Assembly (NCBI GenBank): GCA_946403855.1
Contig: CAMJBH010000014.1
Coordinates: 1-52,285 of the forward strand
Direction: 5' to 3'
From: an uncultured Bacteroidales bacterium
GTDB lineage: Bacteria; Bacteroidota; Bacteroidia; Bacteroidales; UBA932
Length of the DNA: 52,285 nucleotides
The translations under genes were made by a program, and so were the position numbers. Positions 1 through 8,239 of the stretch are shown one piece after another. Under the pieces are notes generated by a model. It was not told the origin of the DNA and did no database searches. It was given only the letters and a program-made list of their open reading frames with translations. How positions within the stretch are numbered: position 1 is the stretch's first letter; the number at the start of each line of letters is the position of its first letter.

Positions 1-43
1 GAGATTACAAATCACACGCTCTGGCCATCTGAGCTACATCGGC
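1..43 (-). tRNA. tRNA-Thr (anticodon UGU), 3' part cut off by window edge
   Basis: Read on the minus strand, the 5' end GCCGATG starts at 43. It is followed by TA, a D-arm with stem GCTC/GAGC around a GG-containing loop, and an anticodon loop TTTGTAA whose anticodon TGT reads Thr ACA codons. The anticodon stem has one T-T mismatch as I read it. The variable loop, T-arm and 3' acceptor strand lie beyond the left edge, so the acceptor stem cannot be checked. The identity rests on the anticodon and the canonical spacing of the D-arm and anticodon arm. Confidence 0.75.
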
Positions 44-91
44 AGTATGTCAATGCCCCTTATTAAGGGACTGCAAAGGTAAGCATTATTT

Positions 92-1957
92 TCAAATCTC
101 CAAACACTTTTGCAAGATTTTTTCTATACCTGCAGTGTCGATTTTCCACTCGGCCCGTTGCGAGGACTGGCTGGCCTGCGCCACGAAGCTGTCACCTATT
201 CCGAGGGCCTCTACCCGCACTCCCGGAGCGTTGGATGCCATGTATTCGCTCACCGCGCCGAAGAGGCCTCCGCTGACGGCACCGTCTTCGGCAGTTATAA
301 CTGTCTCATAGCGTTCTGCGATGGCCCGGAGCATGCAGGTGTCGAGCGGTTTAATGAAGCGGAAGTAATACACGCCCACGCTGTCTCCGAATTTCTCTGC
401 GGCCTCCAGTGCCCGGTTGGCCACGGGACCGGTGGCTATCAGCGCCACGCGTGCGCCTTCTTTGAGCACCTCGGCCTTGCCAATCTCGTACTTGCTCAGC
501 GGCAGGCCTTCCCATGCCACGCCCTCGGCGCTCCCTCGCGGGTACCTTATTATAAAGGGACCGCGATCGTGCTGCAGTGCCGTGTACATGAGGTTTCGCA
601 GTTCGGCTTCGTCGCGGGGTGCAGATATTATGGTGCCGGGAATGCAGCGCAGGGCGGGAACGTCAAATGCTCCCTGATGGGTGGGGCCGTCTTCGCCCAC
701 CAGGCCGGCGCGGTCCAGGCAAATCGTGACCGGAAGCCCCGGCAGGGCTACGTCATGGATAATCTGATCGTAGGATCGTTGCGAGAACGACGAATATATG
801 TTGCAGAAGGGCTTCATGCCGCCTGCTGCGAGGCCTGCGGAGAAAGTCACCGCGTGTTCTTCTTCAATGCCCACGTCGAAGAAGCGGGACGGGAACTGCC
901 GGGCGAATGCGGTCATGCCGCAGCCCGTCGCCATTGCCGGAGTTATGCCAACAACCCGGCTGTCGGCTTCTGCCAGTTCGCAGAGCACTTTGCCGAACAC
1001 GTCCTGATAGCGGGGGATGCTGCGCTCCTGCGTGGCCCGCTCGCCCGAGGCCGGATCGAACCTGCCCGGTGCATGCCAAACCACAGGGTCGGCTTCCGCA
1101 GGTGCGTATCCTTTGCCTTTGACGGTGAAACTGTGCAGTATGCGCGGTCCTTTGAGGTTACGTAACTTCTGCAGCGTATCAACCACGGAGTCTATGTCGT
1201 TGCCGTCGATGGGACCGAAGTATCTGAATCCCAGGGACTCGAACAAGTCGCCGCCGCTCTTTTTGATGAACCATGACTTGATGGTCCTGGTCCAGCGCTG
1301 GATCATGGCCCTGAAACGGCTGTCTCCCAGGCTGTGCCAGACTTTGTTCTTCAGTTTGTTATACCCTTGGCTGGTGGTTATTTTCAGAAGGTAGTTGTGC
1401 AGTCCGCCCAGGTTGCCGTCTATGGACTGGTTGTTGTCGTTGAGTATTACCAGCAGGTCGGAACGGCTCGCACCGGCGTTGTTAAGTCCTTCGAACGCAA
1501 GGCCTCCGGTGAGTGCTCCGTCGCCTATCAGGGCGGCGATCCGGCTGCTCTCGCCGGCAAGTTTGGCAGCCTCGGAAAGACCAAGGGCGGCCGAAACGGA
1601 GTTGGATGCGTGGCCGGCCACGAAGGCGTCGTATTCGCTTTCGGCGGGAAGCGGGAAACCGCTGGGGCCTCCCGAAGTGCGAATGTCTTTGAACTGCTCC
1701 CTGCGGCCCGTGATGATCTTGTGGGCATAGGCCTGGTGACCTACGTCGAATACTATTTTGTCGCCGGGGGTGTCGAACACATAATGGAACCCCACAATGA
1801 GCTCAACGGCGCCCAGGCTTGAGGCCAGGTGCCCGGGGTTTCCAGAGCAGCATTCTATGATATAGCTGCGAATCTCTTCACACAATTCTCCCAGGCGGTC
1901 CCGGTCGAGCTTGCGCAGGTCTGCGGGGGAGTTAATTTTGTTCAACAGTTCGTACAT
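92..1957 (-). CDS. dxs: 1-deoxy-D-xylulose-5-phosphate synthase
   Basis: This is the TPP-dependent first enzyme of the MEP isoprenoid pathway. It joins pyruvate and glyceraldehyde-3-phosphate to DXP in the cytoplasm, and DXP also feeds thiamine and pyridoxal synthesis. At 621 aa it has the normal DXS length. Visible motifs are GNPGH (39-43), DVGHQAY (71-77), the TPP-diphosphate/Mg motif GDGALTGG (145-152) with NDNN (173-176), and the transketolase-type catalytic glutamate region EEEHAV (365-370). The ATG at 1957 (MYELLNK) is chosen because it matches the usual DXS N-terminus; an in-frame start at 2008 would add 17 residues reading through the promoter-like box. It is divergent from ssb, with palindrome 2013-2085 between them. 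The neighbouring tRNA-Thr lies downstream on the same strand. Confidence 0.96.
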   Translation of the reverse strand: MYELLNKINSPADLRKLDRDRLGELCEEIRSYIIECCSGNPGHLASSLGAVELIVGFHYVFDTPGDKIVFDVGHQAYAHKIITGRREQFKDIRTSGGPSGFPLPAESEYDAFVAGHASNSVSAALGLSEAAKLAGESSRIAALIGDGALTGGLAFEGLNNAGASRSDLLVILNDNNQSIDGNLGGLHNYLLKITTSQGYNKLKNKVWHSLGDSRFRAMIQRWTRTIKSWFIKKSGGDLFESLGFRYFGPIDGNDIDSVVDTLQKLRNLKGPRILHSFTVKGKGYAPAEADPVVWHAPGRFDPASGERATQERSIPRYQDVFGKVLCELAEADSRVVGITPAMATGCGMTAFARQFPSRFFDVGIEEEHAVTFSAGLAAGGMKPFCNIYSSFSQRSYDQIIHDVALPGLPVTICLDRAGLVGEDGPTHQGAFDVPALRCIPGTIISAPRDEAELRNLMYTALQHDRGPFIIRYPRGSAEGVAWEGLPLSKYEIGKAEVLKEGARVALIATGPVANRALEAAEKFGDSVGVYYFRFIKPLDTCMLRAIAERYETVITAEDGAVSGGLFGAVSEYMASNAPGVRVEALGIGDSFVAQASQSSQRAEWKIDTAGIEKILQKCLEI

Positions 1958-1965
1958 TCCGGACG

Positions 1966-1973
1966 CAAAAATA
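1966..1973 (-). promoter_or_regulatory. Candidate dxs -7 box TATTTTTG
   Basis: On the minus strand TATTTTTG matches the Bacteroidetes -7 consensus TAnnTTTG exactly and ends 8 nt before the chosen dxs ATG, which would give an almost leaderless transcript. No good TTG sits 19 nt upstream, only a T-run, so this is a weak call. Confidence 0.35.
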
Positions 1974-2012
1974 GTAAGTATTCCCGAAAAAAGTTCTATA
2001 TTTGGCATAATT

Positions 2013-2085
2013 AACTCCGTATCGGGCTCCTCCGGGAGCCTTTTGCCCGAGTTTTACGGCTCCCGGAGGAGCCCGCTGCGGAGTT
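2013..2085. repeat. Palindromic element, type I, copy A (between divergent dxs and ssb)
   Basis: Arms 2013-2040 and 2058-2085 are 28 nt long with 26 of 28 positions complementary. The 17-nt loop, read on the minus strand, is GTAAAACTCGGGCAAAA. This is the same core as copies C, E, E2 and F, here in inverted orientation. The stem sequence is unrelated to the other copies except for GGAGCC next to the core, which copy E shares. Each arm also contains a smaller palindrome, GGCTCC-TCC-GGGAGCC. The element sits between two divergent starts, so it cannot end either transcript; it must lie upstream of, or inside, the ssb leader. Confidence 0.85.
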
Positions 2086-2109
2086 GAGCAACATTAAAAC
2101 TTTTTTGCT

Positions 2110-2652
2110 ATGCCATCTTTGAATAAAGTAATGCTTATCGGTAACGTTGGAAGAGACCCGGAAGTACGTTACCTCGACCAGGGAGCCGCCCAGAGCGGAC
2201 AGACAACAAAAGTCGCTACGTTTACCCTTGCCACCACCGACCGCTACCGCGACCGTAACGGCGAGGTGCGCGAGAATACTGAATGGCACAACCTCGTGCT
2301 TTGGAGACAGCTCGCAGACCTTGCGGAGAAGTATATCCGCAAAGGCAGCCAGATCTATGTAGAAGGCCACATTCGCACCCGTTCATACACGGATCAGCAG
2401 GGAAATAAAAAATATGTGACAGAGGTTGTGGCGGACAACATCCAGCTCCTCGGCCGCCGTGAGGGCGAGGGCGTGCAGCAGAGCGGTGGATATCAGGCCC
2501 CTAGCTATCAGGCGCCTTCGTATCAGTCTCCCGCAGCCCCCGCACAGGGCCCTCAGATGGACGGAGGATACCGCAAGCGTGATGTCTCCGCTCCCGTGGC
2601 TCCGCAGCCCGACTTCGGAGGAGCATCCCCCGAGGATGACCTGCCCTTCTAG
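2110..2652 (+). CDS. ssb: Single-stranded DNA-binding protein
   Basis: Binds single-stranded DNA during replication, recombination and repair and recruits partners through its C-terminal tip. The OB-fold occupies about residues 1-112, with the typical start MPSLNKVMLIGNVGRDPEVR and the segment TEWHNLVLW. A flexible Gln/Pro/Tyr-rich linker follows, containing a short repeat of GYQAPSYQAPSYQ type. The acidic tip EDDLPF is intact. The 180-aa length is normal. The ATG at 2110 follows an A/T-rich leader just after palindrome copy A. No clean TAnnTTTG box is visible before it. Confidence 0.96.
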   Translation: MPSLNKVMLIGNVGRDPEVRYLDQGAAQSGQTTKVATFTLATTDRYRDRNGEVRENTEWHNLVLWRQLADLAEKYIRKGSQIYVEGHIRTRSYTDQQGNKKYVTEVVADNIQLLGRREGEGVQQSGGYQAPSYQAPSYQSPAAPAQGPQMDGGYRKRDVSAPVAPQPDFGGASPEDDLPF

Positions 2653-2700
2653 ACCTTGCAGTCAAAGGACCGTTCTGATTAGAAGTAAACTTAATAAATT

Positions 2701-3186
2701 ATGAGAAAGTTGTTTTTAGCGGCAGCTGTTGCCTGTCTTGCCCTCTTTGCCTCCTGCGAAAAGCAGGAAACAGAAGAGCCGGCACCGGAAGAAGTGGTGG
2801 AAGAACAAAGCGGAAACCTGTACGGAATCTGGGCTCTGGACTCCAAGACAGAGGGGTCCAACACAGTTGACTACAGCAGCTTCCACTTCTACCTGGTCTT
2901 GAGCGACGTTGGAATTCCCCATGCCGTAGTCAAGAAGGGAAGTCTGTCGGCCCTGGACCTTGACGACGTAGATGTAGATGCCACCCGCATCATCTATGAC
3001 GAAGAAAAGAAGCAGATCGACTTCCTCGAAACGATTTGGCTGTCGGAGAAACTGATCTACAACATGCGCTTGTCCGGAACTTTTGATATCCTGGAACTAA
3101 GCGATACCAGGCTCTCGATCAGTCAAGTATTTCTGGGAACCAAGACGGTATTTACTTACCACCGGGAGAAGAAGAACGAGTCTTAA
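2701..3186 (+). CDS. Small predicted lipoprotein of unknown function
   Basis: 161 aa. The N-terminus is a lipoprotein signal: hydrophobic AAAVACLALF followed by lipobox FASC with Cys19 as the predicted lipidated residue. An acidic, Glu/Pro-rich linker follows (about residues 20-40). The remainder looks like a small beta-rich domain containing LYGIWALDSKTEG, similar in feel to lipocalin-like Bacteroidetes lipoproteins that open with a G-x-W motif; that comparison is inference only. It lies 48 nt after ssb on the same strand and could be cotranscribed. Its 3' end overlaps the convergent BACON lipoprotein gene by 35 bp. No specific function is assignable. Confidence 0.75.
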   Translation: MRKLFLAAAVACLALFASCEKQETEEPAPEEVVEEQSGNLYGIWALDSKTEGSNTVDYSSFHFYLVLSDVGIPHAVVKKGSLSALDLDDVDVDATRIIYDEEKKQIDFLETIWLSEKLIYNMRLSGTFDILELSDTRLSISQVFLGTKTVFTYHREKKNES

Positions 3187-4549
3187 ACGCTTCTTTGCTG
3201 TAGCGGAAGATGGTTCCCATCCTCACGCCGTCGGCTTTCTTGGAGGCGAATCCCAAATAGAGATAGTCTCCGCGCACCTTGACGCCCTCAGGCTCCATGT
3301 AACCGATATCGGTTATGCCAGCATCCTTGAGGGCGCCAACGTCTTCCAGGGCGGCTATCTTGGTCAGAGGAAGTATGGTGGAACCGTCTATTCCCCTGAT
3401 CTGCAGCCATCCGGGTGAAGGTGTGCCGTCTTCGTGGCCGTTCCCCTGAGCCTGGTAGATGAGGCCGTCATGAATGTCGAAGCCTTGCCAGGATACCTGC
3501 GTGCCGTCGATATAATTCTCCCTGGGGATCACGAAATGACCGATGGGATTAACCTTGGTGCAGTCTCTGGCCTTGATTGTGTGCCTTGTGGTAGTGAGGG
3601 GGTGGGGTGCTTTGTCCTCGCCGCCGTAGGTGACCTCGGGAAGGGTTATGTCCTCTATCGGCAGGGCCTGCAAATCGCTCAGTTTATAGGTGTTGCAGTT
3701 GCCGGAGCTGATGCCCAGGGTGGTGAGCATGTCACCCTCGATATCCACGGCTCCTGAGATGTTGTTCTCTCCGAAGTAGTAGTTTTCGGGTGCCTCCCAG
3801 GCATTAATAGTAGTGCCGGTAGAGAAGGGAATGCGGGAGATCACGGTGCTGCCCCAGTAGTCGCCGGAGGCATTTTTGCTGGAAAAATTGTCGATCCAGA
3901 TGTATTTCTTGCCGTCGGCGGCTATCTCCAGCGTAAAATTGGATGCATGCCCGAAGTAGTTGAGCGTCATCATGGGGGGCTGGGTGGTGCTGTTTATCAA
4001 GCCTTCGGAGAGGTATGCCCTGAATTTGTTGTTCAGCTGGGAATAGTAGATGCGTCCGAGCTGCAGGTCCAGGTCGAAGCTTTGCATTACGGCTGACGTG
4101 GTTCTCAGGCGTCCGGTGCTGAACACCAGTTCGGCGGAGAAGGGGTCGGTGATGTAAGGCCCGCCCTTATCCGGCTCCGGGCCTGGAGTGTCAGAGGCCC
4201 CTTCCTGGAGGAGATACAAGGTCTTGGTATCTTCGCCGCAGGTGAAAACCACATTGGCAGAACGCTTGTCAGTTGTGTTGTTGGCCTCCACCTCGACATC
4301 TACGGTAAAGGTCCCGGCGTAACCCCAGCCCTTGCTGAACGATACCCATGAGGCGTCGGAGCTTGCTTCCCATTTGCCTGTGGCGCTGAACTTGACGCTT
4401 CTTGCCACCACTGCGGCGGCGGAAACCTTGCAGTCTTCCAGTCCTTCTATGGAAGTGAATCTTTCGACCACTTGGTTTTGGTCGGGGGTCTTCTGGCATG
4501 AAAGAGCCAGGAGGAGGGTTGCAAATACCGTAAATAACCTGTAGTTCAT
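3152..4549 (-). CDS. BACON-domain lipoprotein with C-terminal propeller-like region
   Basis: 465 aa. The signal peptide ends in a lipobox (LALSC, Cys18). Residues roughly 45-120 look like a BACON domain: KWEASSDASWVSFS, then a VEANNTTDKRSANVVFTC segment and a closing LYLLQEG. BACON domains in Bacteroidetes are usually surface modules for carbohydrate or mucin contact. The rest carries repeated blade-like stretches such as WQGFDIHDGLIYQAQG and GYMEPEGVKVRGDYLYLGFA, reminiscent of helveticin/teichoic-acid-related beta-propellers; this fold call is inference. Its ATG directly abuts the TAG stop of the upstream MFS gene, so it is the last gene of a three-gene operon. That suggests it handles the substrate the transporters import. 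Confidence 0.75.
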   Translation of the reverse strand: MNYRLFTVFATLLLALSCQKTPDQNQVVERFTSIEGLEDCKVSAAAVVARSVKFSATGKWEASSDASWVSFSKGWGYAGTFTVDVEVEANNTTDKRSANVVFTCGEDTKTLYLLQEGASDTPGPEPDKGGPYITDPFSAELVFSTGRLRTTSAVMQSFDLDLQLGRIYYSQLNNKFRAYLSEGLINSTTQPPMMTLNYFGHASNFTLEIAADGKKYIWIDNFSSKNASGDYWGSTVISRIPFSTGTTINAWEAPENYYFGENNISGAVDIEGDMLTTLGISSGNCNTYKLSDLQALPIEDITLPEVTYGGEDKAPHPLTTTRHTIKARDCTKVNPIGHFVIPRENYIDGTQVSWQGFDIHDGLIYQAQGNGHEDGTPSPGWLQIRGIDGSTILPLTKIAALEDVGALKDAGITDIGYMEPEGVKVRGDYLYLGFASKKADGVRMGTIFRYSKEAFKTRSSSPGGK

Positions 4550-5884
4550 CTATTTCTGTGCTTTTCCTTGGTCAAGTTTGAGCTCCGGGTGCAGGCGCGA
4601 CGAGGTACGAAGCAGACTTGCAATGACCACTGCGATACTACCCAGCGCAATGAAAATGTATTCGGCATGCACTGCCGCGTCCACTCCTTCGCGGGCGTTG
4701 AAAATGCGTCCTACGAAGATAGGCACCAGCAGCATGCCCATGTTCTGTATCCAGTAAATCAGCGAATAGGCGGTGCCGAGGTTGCGCTCGGGCACTATTC
4801 TGGGAACGCTTGGCCACATGGCCGACGGGACCAGAGAGTAGCCGACACCCAGGATGGAGATTCCCAGATAGCCCCAGAAAGGCACGCCCTGCGGGGCGAA
4901 GGCCAGGATGAAGTGGGCGCCGAGCACAAGCAGCGCGCCCAGGCCCATCCAGTAGGTGGCTTTGCCCAGTTTGTCCACCATGGCTCCGAACAAAGGTGTG
5001 AAGATCACCGTGAAGAATGGAATCATCGTAATCATCCATTTGGCGCTGTCGATGTCCATGCCGAAACGGGGGATTACTATGGATGTTCCGAACTTCTTGA
5101 AGCTGATGATGCAGCAGTAGAAAAACACGCAGAGCAGCGATATCATTATGAACCTGCTGTTGGTGAGCAGGCGGCCGATGTCGGAGAACTTGAATTTGTC
5201 TTCTTCTTTCACGGCGCCCCTGCCCGAGGCTATGCCGTGGGCTTTGTCGAAGCGTGCATCCATGGCCACGAAAATGCCCCAGAGCAGCACCCCGATCATT
5301 ATCAGGGCCAGTCCGAAGCTGGCGGGACGGGCGGTCTCGGCAAGGGTATAAATCTCTCCCGGAGCTTTCTGGGCCACGAGAATGGGCGACAGAATGAATG
5401 CGAGGGCGGTTCCGAGCCTGGCCACAGCGACCTGCGCTCCCATGGCGAACGCCACCGGGCCGTCTTTGAACCATTTAGCAATGGAACGGGTCACTGCCAC
5501 TCCGGCAATTTCGCTGCCCAGTCCGAATATCATGCAGCCGGCGTAGGCCAGGGCGAGTGAGCCCTGGGCGGGCATGCCGCTGCGCAAGGCTATCACCACC
5601 AGGGCGGCCCCGAGGGCCATCAGTCCCACGAACACCGAGCCCACGATCCTGACGCCGAAGACATCGAGCAGTATGCCGCATATTATGAGTCCTCCGCAGA
5701 CGCACAGGAAACTGTAGCCGCCAGCGTAGAAGCCGTAGTCGGCGCTGTTCCAACCCAGTTCCAGACTCTCAGGATGCTGAAAAATCTGCGACAGGGTAGA
5801 GAATGCATCGTCGAAGAAGTACGACGCGAACATGGGCACCATCAGGCATATGAGGGCGGCCCAGCGTAGGTTCTTCCAGGACAT
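4550..5884 (-). CDS. MFS transporter, MFSD1-like (second of a tandem pair)
   Basis: 444 aa inner-membrane protein with about 12 hydrophobic segments. The motifs SAMWPSVPRIVPERNLGTAYSL and GDMDK-type loops (GAMVDKLGKATYW) fit the major facilitator superfamily. The segment with LGTAY and IQNMGM resembles, from memory, the MFSD1/dipeptide-uniporter branch rather than sugar permeases. It is a clear paralogue of the upstream gene: both share LGWNS, a WFK(D/G) block, AMG.(Q/E).A(V/I)ARLG and LWPSVP/MWPSVP. The start ATG overlaps the upstream stop as TAATG, so the two are translationally coupled. The substrate is unknown; small peptides are the best guess by family. Confidence 0.85.
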   Translation of the reverse strand: MSWKNLRWAALICLMVPMFASYFFDDAFSTLSQIFQHPESLELGWNSADYGFYAGGYSFLCVCGGLIICGILLDVFGVRIVGSVFVGLMALGAALVVIALRSGMPAQGSLALAYAGCMIFGLGSEIAGVAVTRSIAKWFKDGPVAFAMGAQVAVARLGTALAFILSPILVAQKAPGEIYTLAETARPASFGLALIMIGVLLWGIFVAMDARFDKAHGIASGRGAVKEEDKFKFSDIGRLLTNSRFIMISLLCVFFYCCIISFKKFGTSIVIPRFGMDIDSAKWMITMIPFFTVIFTPLFGAMVDKLGKATYWMGLGALLVLGAHFILAFAPQGVPFWGYLGISILGVGYSLVPSAMWPSVPRIVPERNLGTAYSLIYWIQNMGMLLVPIFVGRIFNAREGVDAAVHAEYIFIALGSIAVVIASLLRTSSRLHPELKLDQGKAQK

Positions 5885-7251
5885 TATTTCTGGATGTTGG
5901 GGAGCTCCAGGCCGTAACCTTTCTTGCGGTCTTCGGCTTTAAGCAGCAGGCTGAAAATGAATGCCAGCACGCCGAAGCTTGAGAATACGATCATAGGAAC
6001 AGTGTAGCCGCCGGTACCCTGCCTGAGGGATCCGATGAGCATGGGCACGAGGCACAGGCCTATATTCTGTACCCAGAAGATGAGGCAGTATGCACTGCCC
6101 AGAATCTTCTCGTCTATGATTTTGGGGACGCTGGGCCAGAGTGCCGCGGGCACCAGTGAGAAGCTCACGCCGAGAATAAGTATCAGAGCTGTTGCAAGCC
6201 ACTTATAAGGCACGGCAGGAAGCACGAAAGCGAAGCACAGGTGGCATGCTACCATGATCACGGATCCGACCATGAGCATGGTGGCTCCCATGCCCTTGCG
6301 GTCAAGGAAACCTCCGAGAACCGGAGTGAGGACCATGGCCAGGATGGGGAAGACGCTGAACATCTGTGCGGCGGAGGCGGCGTCTATGCCGAGGGTCTCC
6401 TCAAGGAAGTTGGGGGCAAAGCGCTGGAAGGGGAAAATGGCGCTGTAGTAAAGTACGCACAGCAGTGCGACGATCCAGAACATCTTGCTCTTGAAGATGG
6501 CTCCCAGGTCGCTGAGGTGGAACTCGTCTTCGGGCGATTTCTCTTCGGTGGCAAGGCCGGCGGCTATCAGTTGGGAGTCGAACTTGCGGTCCATTACTCC
6601 GAAGATTATGAAATTGATGAGGCCGATGCAGAGCAGCGCGCCGCAGAATCCGAGGGGAGCGATAATGCTTCCGCCGGCGGCGTTGGAGATGATGGGTGCG
6701 ATCCACATGACTGCGAATACGCCCAGGCGGGCGATGGCCATCTCAAGGCCCATTGCAAGAGCCATCTCCTTGCCTTTGAACCACTTGGCGAGAATCTTGG
6801 AGACGTTGGTGCCTTCCATTTCACAGCCGCATCCGAAAATCATGAATCCCAGGGAGGCCATCTTGGCACTTGCCGGCATTTCTACCCACCAGCTTCCGAG
6901 CCACTGGGCAAAGCCTGTTGTCTGGAACCAGTCGCTTATGCCCACGAATTTGATTGCGGCACCTGCGACCATGAGTCCGGCGGAGAGTACGCCCGAGAAG
7001 CGGACTCCGAGTTTGTCGAGTATGACTCCGGCAATGATGAGGAAGCCGCAAACGTTGAGTATGTATTCCGACGCCGCGTATTTTCCGAAGACACTGCTGT
7101 TCCAGCCCAGGTCGCTTTCTACGAGCGATTTGAGGGGACTCATCACGTCCACGAACATATACGCGAAGAACATCATCAGTGCCACCAGCACCAGCACGGT
7201 CCACCGCGCCAGCGGCGAATCGTTCATCAGTTTTGCAATCTTTTCTGCCAT
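5884..7251 (-). CDS. MFS transporter, MFSD1-like (first of a tandem pair)
   Basis: 455 aa, about 12 transmembrane segments. Motifs include LGWNSSVFGKYAASEY near the first periplasmic loop, AKWFKGKEMALAMGLEMAIARLG mid-protein and AALWPSVPKIIDEKILGSAY in the C-terminal half, matching the downstream paralogue position by position. These are MFS features; assignment to the MFSD1-like branch is by recollection of the LWP.V and LG.AY signatures. It is the first gene of the operon with its paralogue and a BACON lipoprotein. The 79-nt region before it, up to the TrmH-family gene stop at 7331, is A/T-rich and probably holds the promoter. A paralogous pair could be two specificities or a functional heteropair. 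Confidence 0.87.
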   Translation of the reverse strand: MAEKIAKLMNDSPLARWTVLVLVALMMFFAYMFVDVMSPLKSLVESDLGWNSSVFGKYAASEYILNVCGFLIIAGVILDKLGVRFSGVLSAGLMVAGAAIKFVGISDWFQTTGFAQWLGSWWVEMPASAKMASLGFMIFGCGCEMEGTNVSKILAKWFKGKEMALAMGLEMAIARLGVFAVMWIAPIISNAAGGSIIAPLGFCGALLCIGLINFIIFGVMDRKFDSQLIAAGLATEEKSPEDEFHLSDLGAIFKSKMFWIVALLCVLYYSAIFPFQRFAPNFLEETLGIDAASAAQMFSVFPILAMVLTPVLGGFLDRKGMGATMLMVGSVIMVACHLCFAFVLPAVPYKWLATALILILGVSFSLVPAALWPSVPKIIDEKILGSAYCLIFWVQNIGLCLVPMLIGSLRQGTGGYTVPMIVFSSFGVLAFIFSLLLKAEDRKKGYGLELPNIQK

Positions 7252-7330
7252 ATCAGCTTAATTCAAATTTCCGTTTGAAGTTGCTAATATAGCAAAAAAC
7301 ACGCAAATTGCATTAATGTCTGTGAAACTG

Positions 7331-8239
7331 CTACTGCCTTTGGCGGACGGCTTCGAAGAGAAGGATGGCGGCGCTGACGGACACGTTGAGGGAGTCGGCG
7401 ATGCCGAGCATGGGGATGCGTATGTGGGCGGTGGCGGCGTCGCGCCACTGCTGCGAGAGCCCGGTGCTTTCGGTGCCCATGACCAGGGCAGTGCCCTTGC
7501 GCATGTCGCAGTCGTAGTAGAGCGATGAATCCTGGAGCTGGGCGGTCAGTATCTGTACTCCGGCTTTCCGAAGCCAGGAAATGGCCTCGGCCGAGCTGCA
7601 TGCCACGGTGGGAACTGTGAACACGGTGCCGGTAGATGCCCGTACTACGTTCGGATTGAAAATGTCGGCAAGCGGATCGCAGACCAGCAGGGCGTCGGCT
7701 CCCGCGGCATCGGCGCTGCGCAGCACCGCACCCAGGTTGCCCGGCTTCTCCACGCTTTCCAGCACCATGATCAGGGGATTCTCGGGCAGCGACAAGTCTT
7801 CCAGGCTCAGCTGCTTAGTGAATACCTCGGCAATCATGCCTTCGGTGCCGCCTCTATACGCAATCTTGTCGTACACCTCCTCGCTCACCTCAATCACACG
7901 TACGTCTTTAGGAGCAAGTCCGGCAGTCCCGGCCCGGAGGGCTTTCCCCCGGGAAACGTCGCTTCGCGACCCCTCCCACTGCGTGGGCCCCTCCCTCTTA
8001 TGGAGCCGAGGGTGGCTACAGTTTCCGGGGGGAAAGCCCTCCGGGCCGGGACTGCCGGACAGGGACGGGCAGATAAAGAGTGTGTCCACCCTGAATCCGG
8101 CAGCGGTGCAACGCTCGATCTCACGACGCCCCTCGACCACAAAAAGACCGCACTCGCGCCGCAGGGAAGAATCCTTCTGCAACGCGAGCAGGCGCTTGAT
8201 CTTGGGATTTTGCGCGGAGGTGATAAGCTCCGTAGGCAT
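7331..8239 (-). CDS. TrmH/SpoU-family RNA 2'-O-methyltransferase carrying an in-frame palindromic insertion
   Basis: SPOUT methyltransferase that transfers a methyl group from SAM to ribose 2'-OH of rRNA or tRNA; the target base is not predictable here. It has an N-terminal substrate-binding domain (ITSAQNPKIKRLLALQ, FVVEGRREIE). The knotted catalytic domain has the three SpoU motifs: LESVEKPGNLGAVLRSADAAG, LVMGTESTGLSQ and IPMLGIADSLNVSVSAAILLFE. It is 302 aa, about 48 longer than usual relatives. The excess lies exactly between FICPSL and APKDVRV and is encoded by palindromic element B (7918-8060). The insert is Gly/Pro/Arg/Ser-rich and has no family counterpart. The ATG overlaps the lysS stop as TAATG, so it is cotranscribed with lysS. 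Whether the protein still works is unknown. Confidence 0.88.
   Translation of the reverse strand: MPTELITSAQNPKIKRLLALQKDSSLRRECGLFVVEGRREIERCTAAGFRVDTLFICPSLSGSPGPEGFPPGNCSHPRLHKREGPTQWEGSRSDVSRGKALRAGTAGLAPKDVRVIEVSEEVYDKIAYRGGTEGMIAEVFTKQLSLEDLSLPENPLIMVLESVEKPGNLGAVLRSADAAGADALLVCDPLADIFNPNVVRASTGTVFTVPTVACSSAEAISWLRKAGVQILTAQLQDSSLYYDCDMRKGTALVMGTESTGLSQQWRDAATAHIRIPMLGIADSLNVSVSAAILLFEAVRQRQ
7918..8060. repeat. Palindromic element, type II, copy B (inside the TrmH-family gene)
   Basis: Arms 7918-7957 and 8021-8060 are 40 nt each with a single mismatch. The 63-nt loop holds hairpins GTCGC-TTC-GCGAC (7958-7970), CCCAC-TGC-GTGGG (7975-7987) and CTCC/GGAG (7991-7994 with 8002-8005). The last two are shared in sequence and order with copy G at 39168. 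The whole unit is read through as coding sequence on the minus strand with no stop codon. Confidence 0.88.

Noticed and set aside
110..1165. 351-codon plus-strand frame opposite dxs
   Set aside because: Antisense shadow of dxs with Cys/His/Gly-rich unstructured sequence.
7331..8239. Pseudogene call for the TrmH-family gene
   Set aside because: The insertion keeps the frame and all downstream SpoU motifs are intact, so it is kept as a coding gene with uncertain activity.
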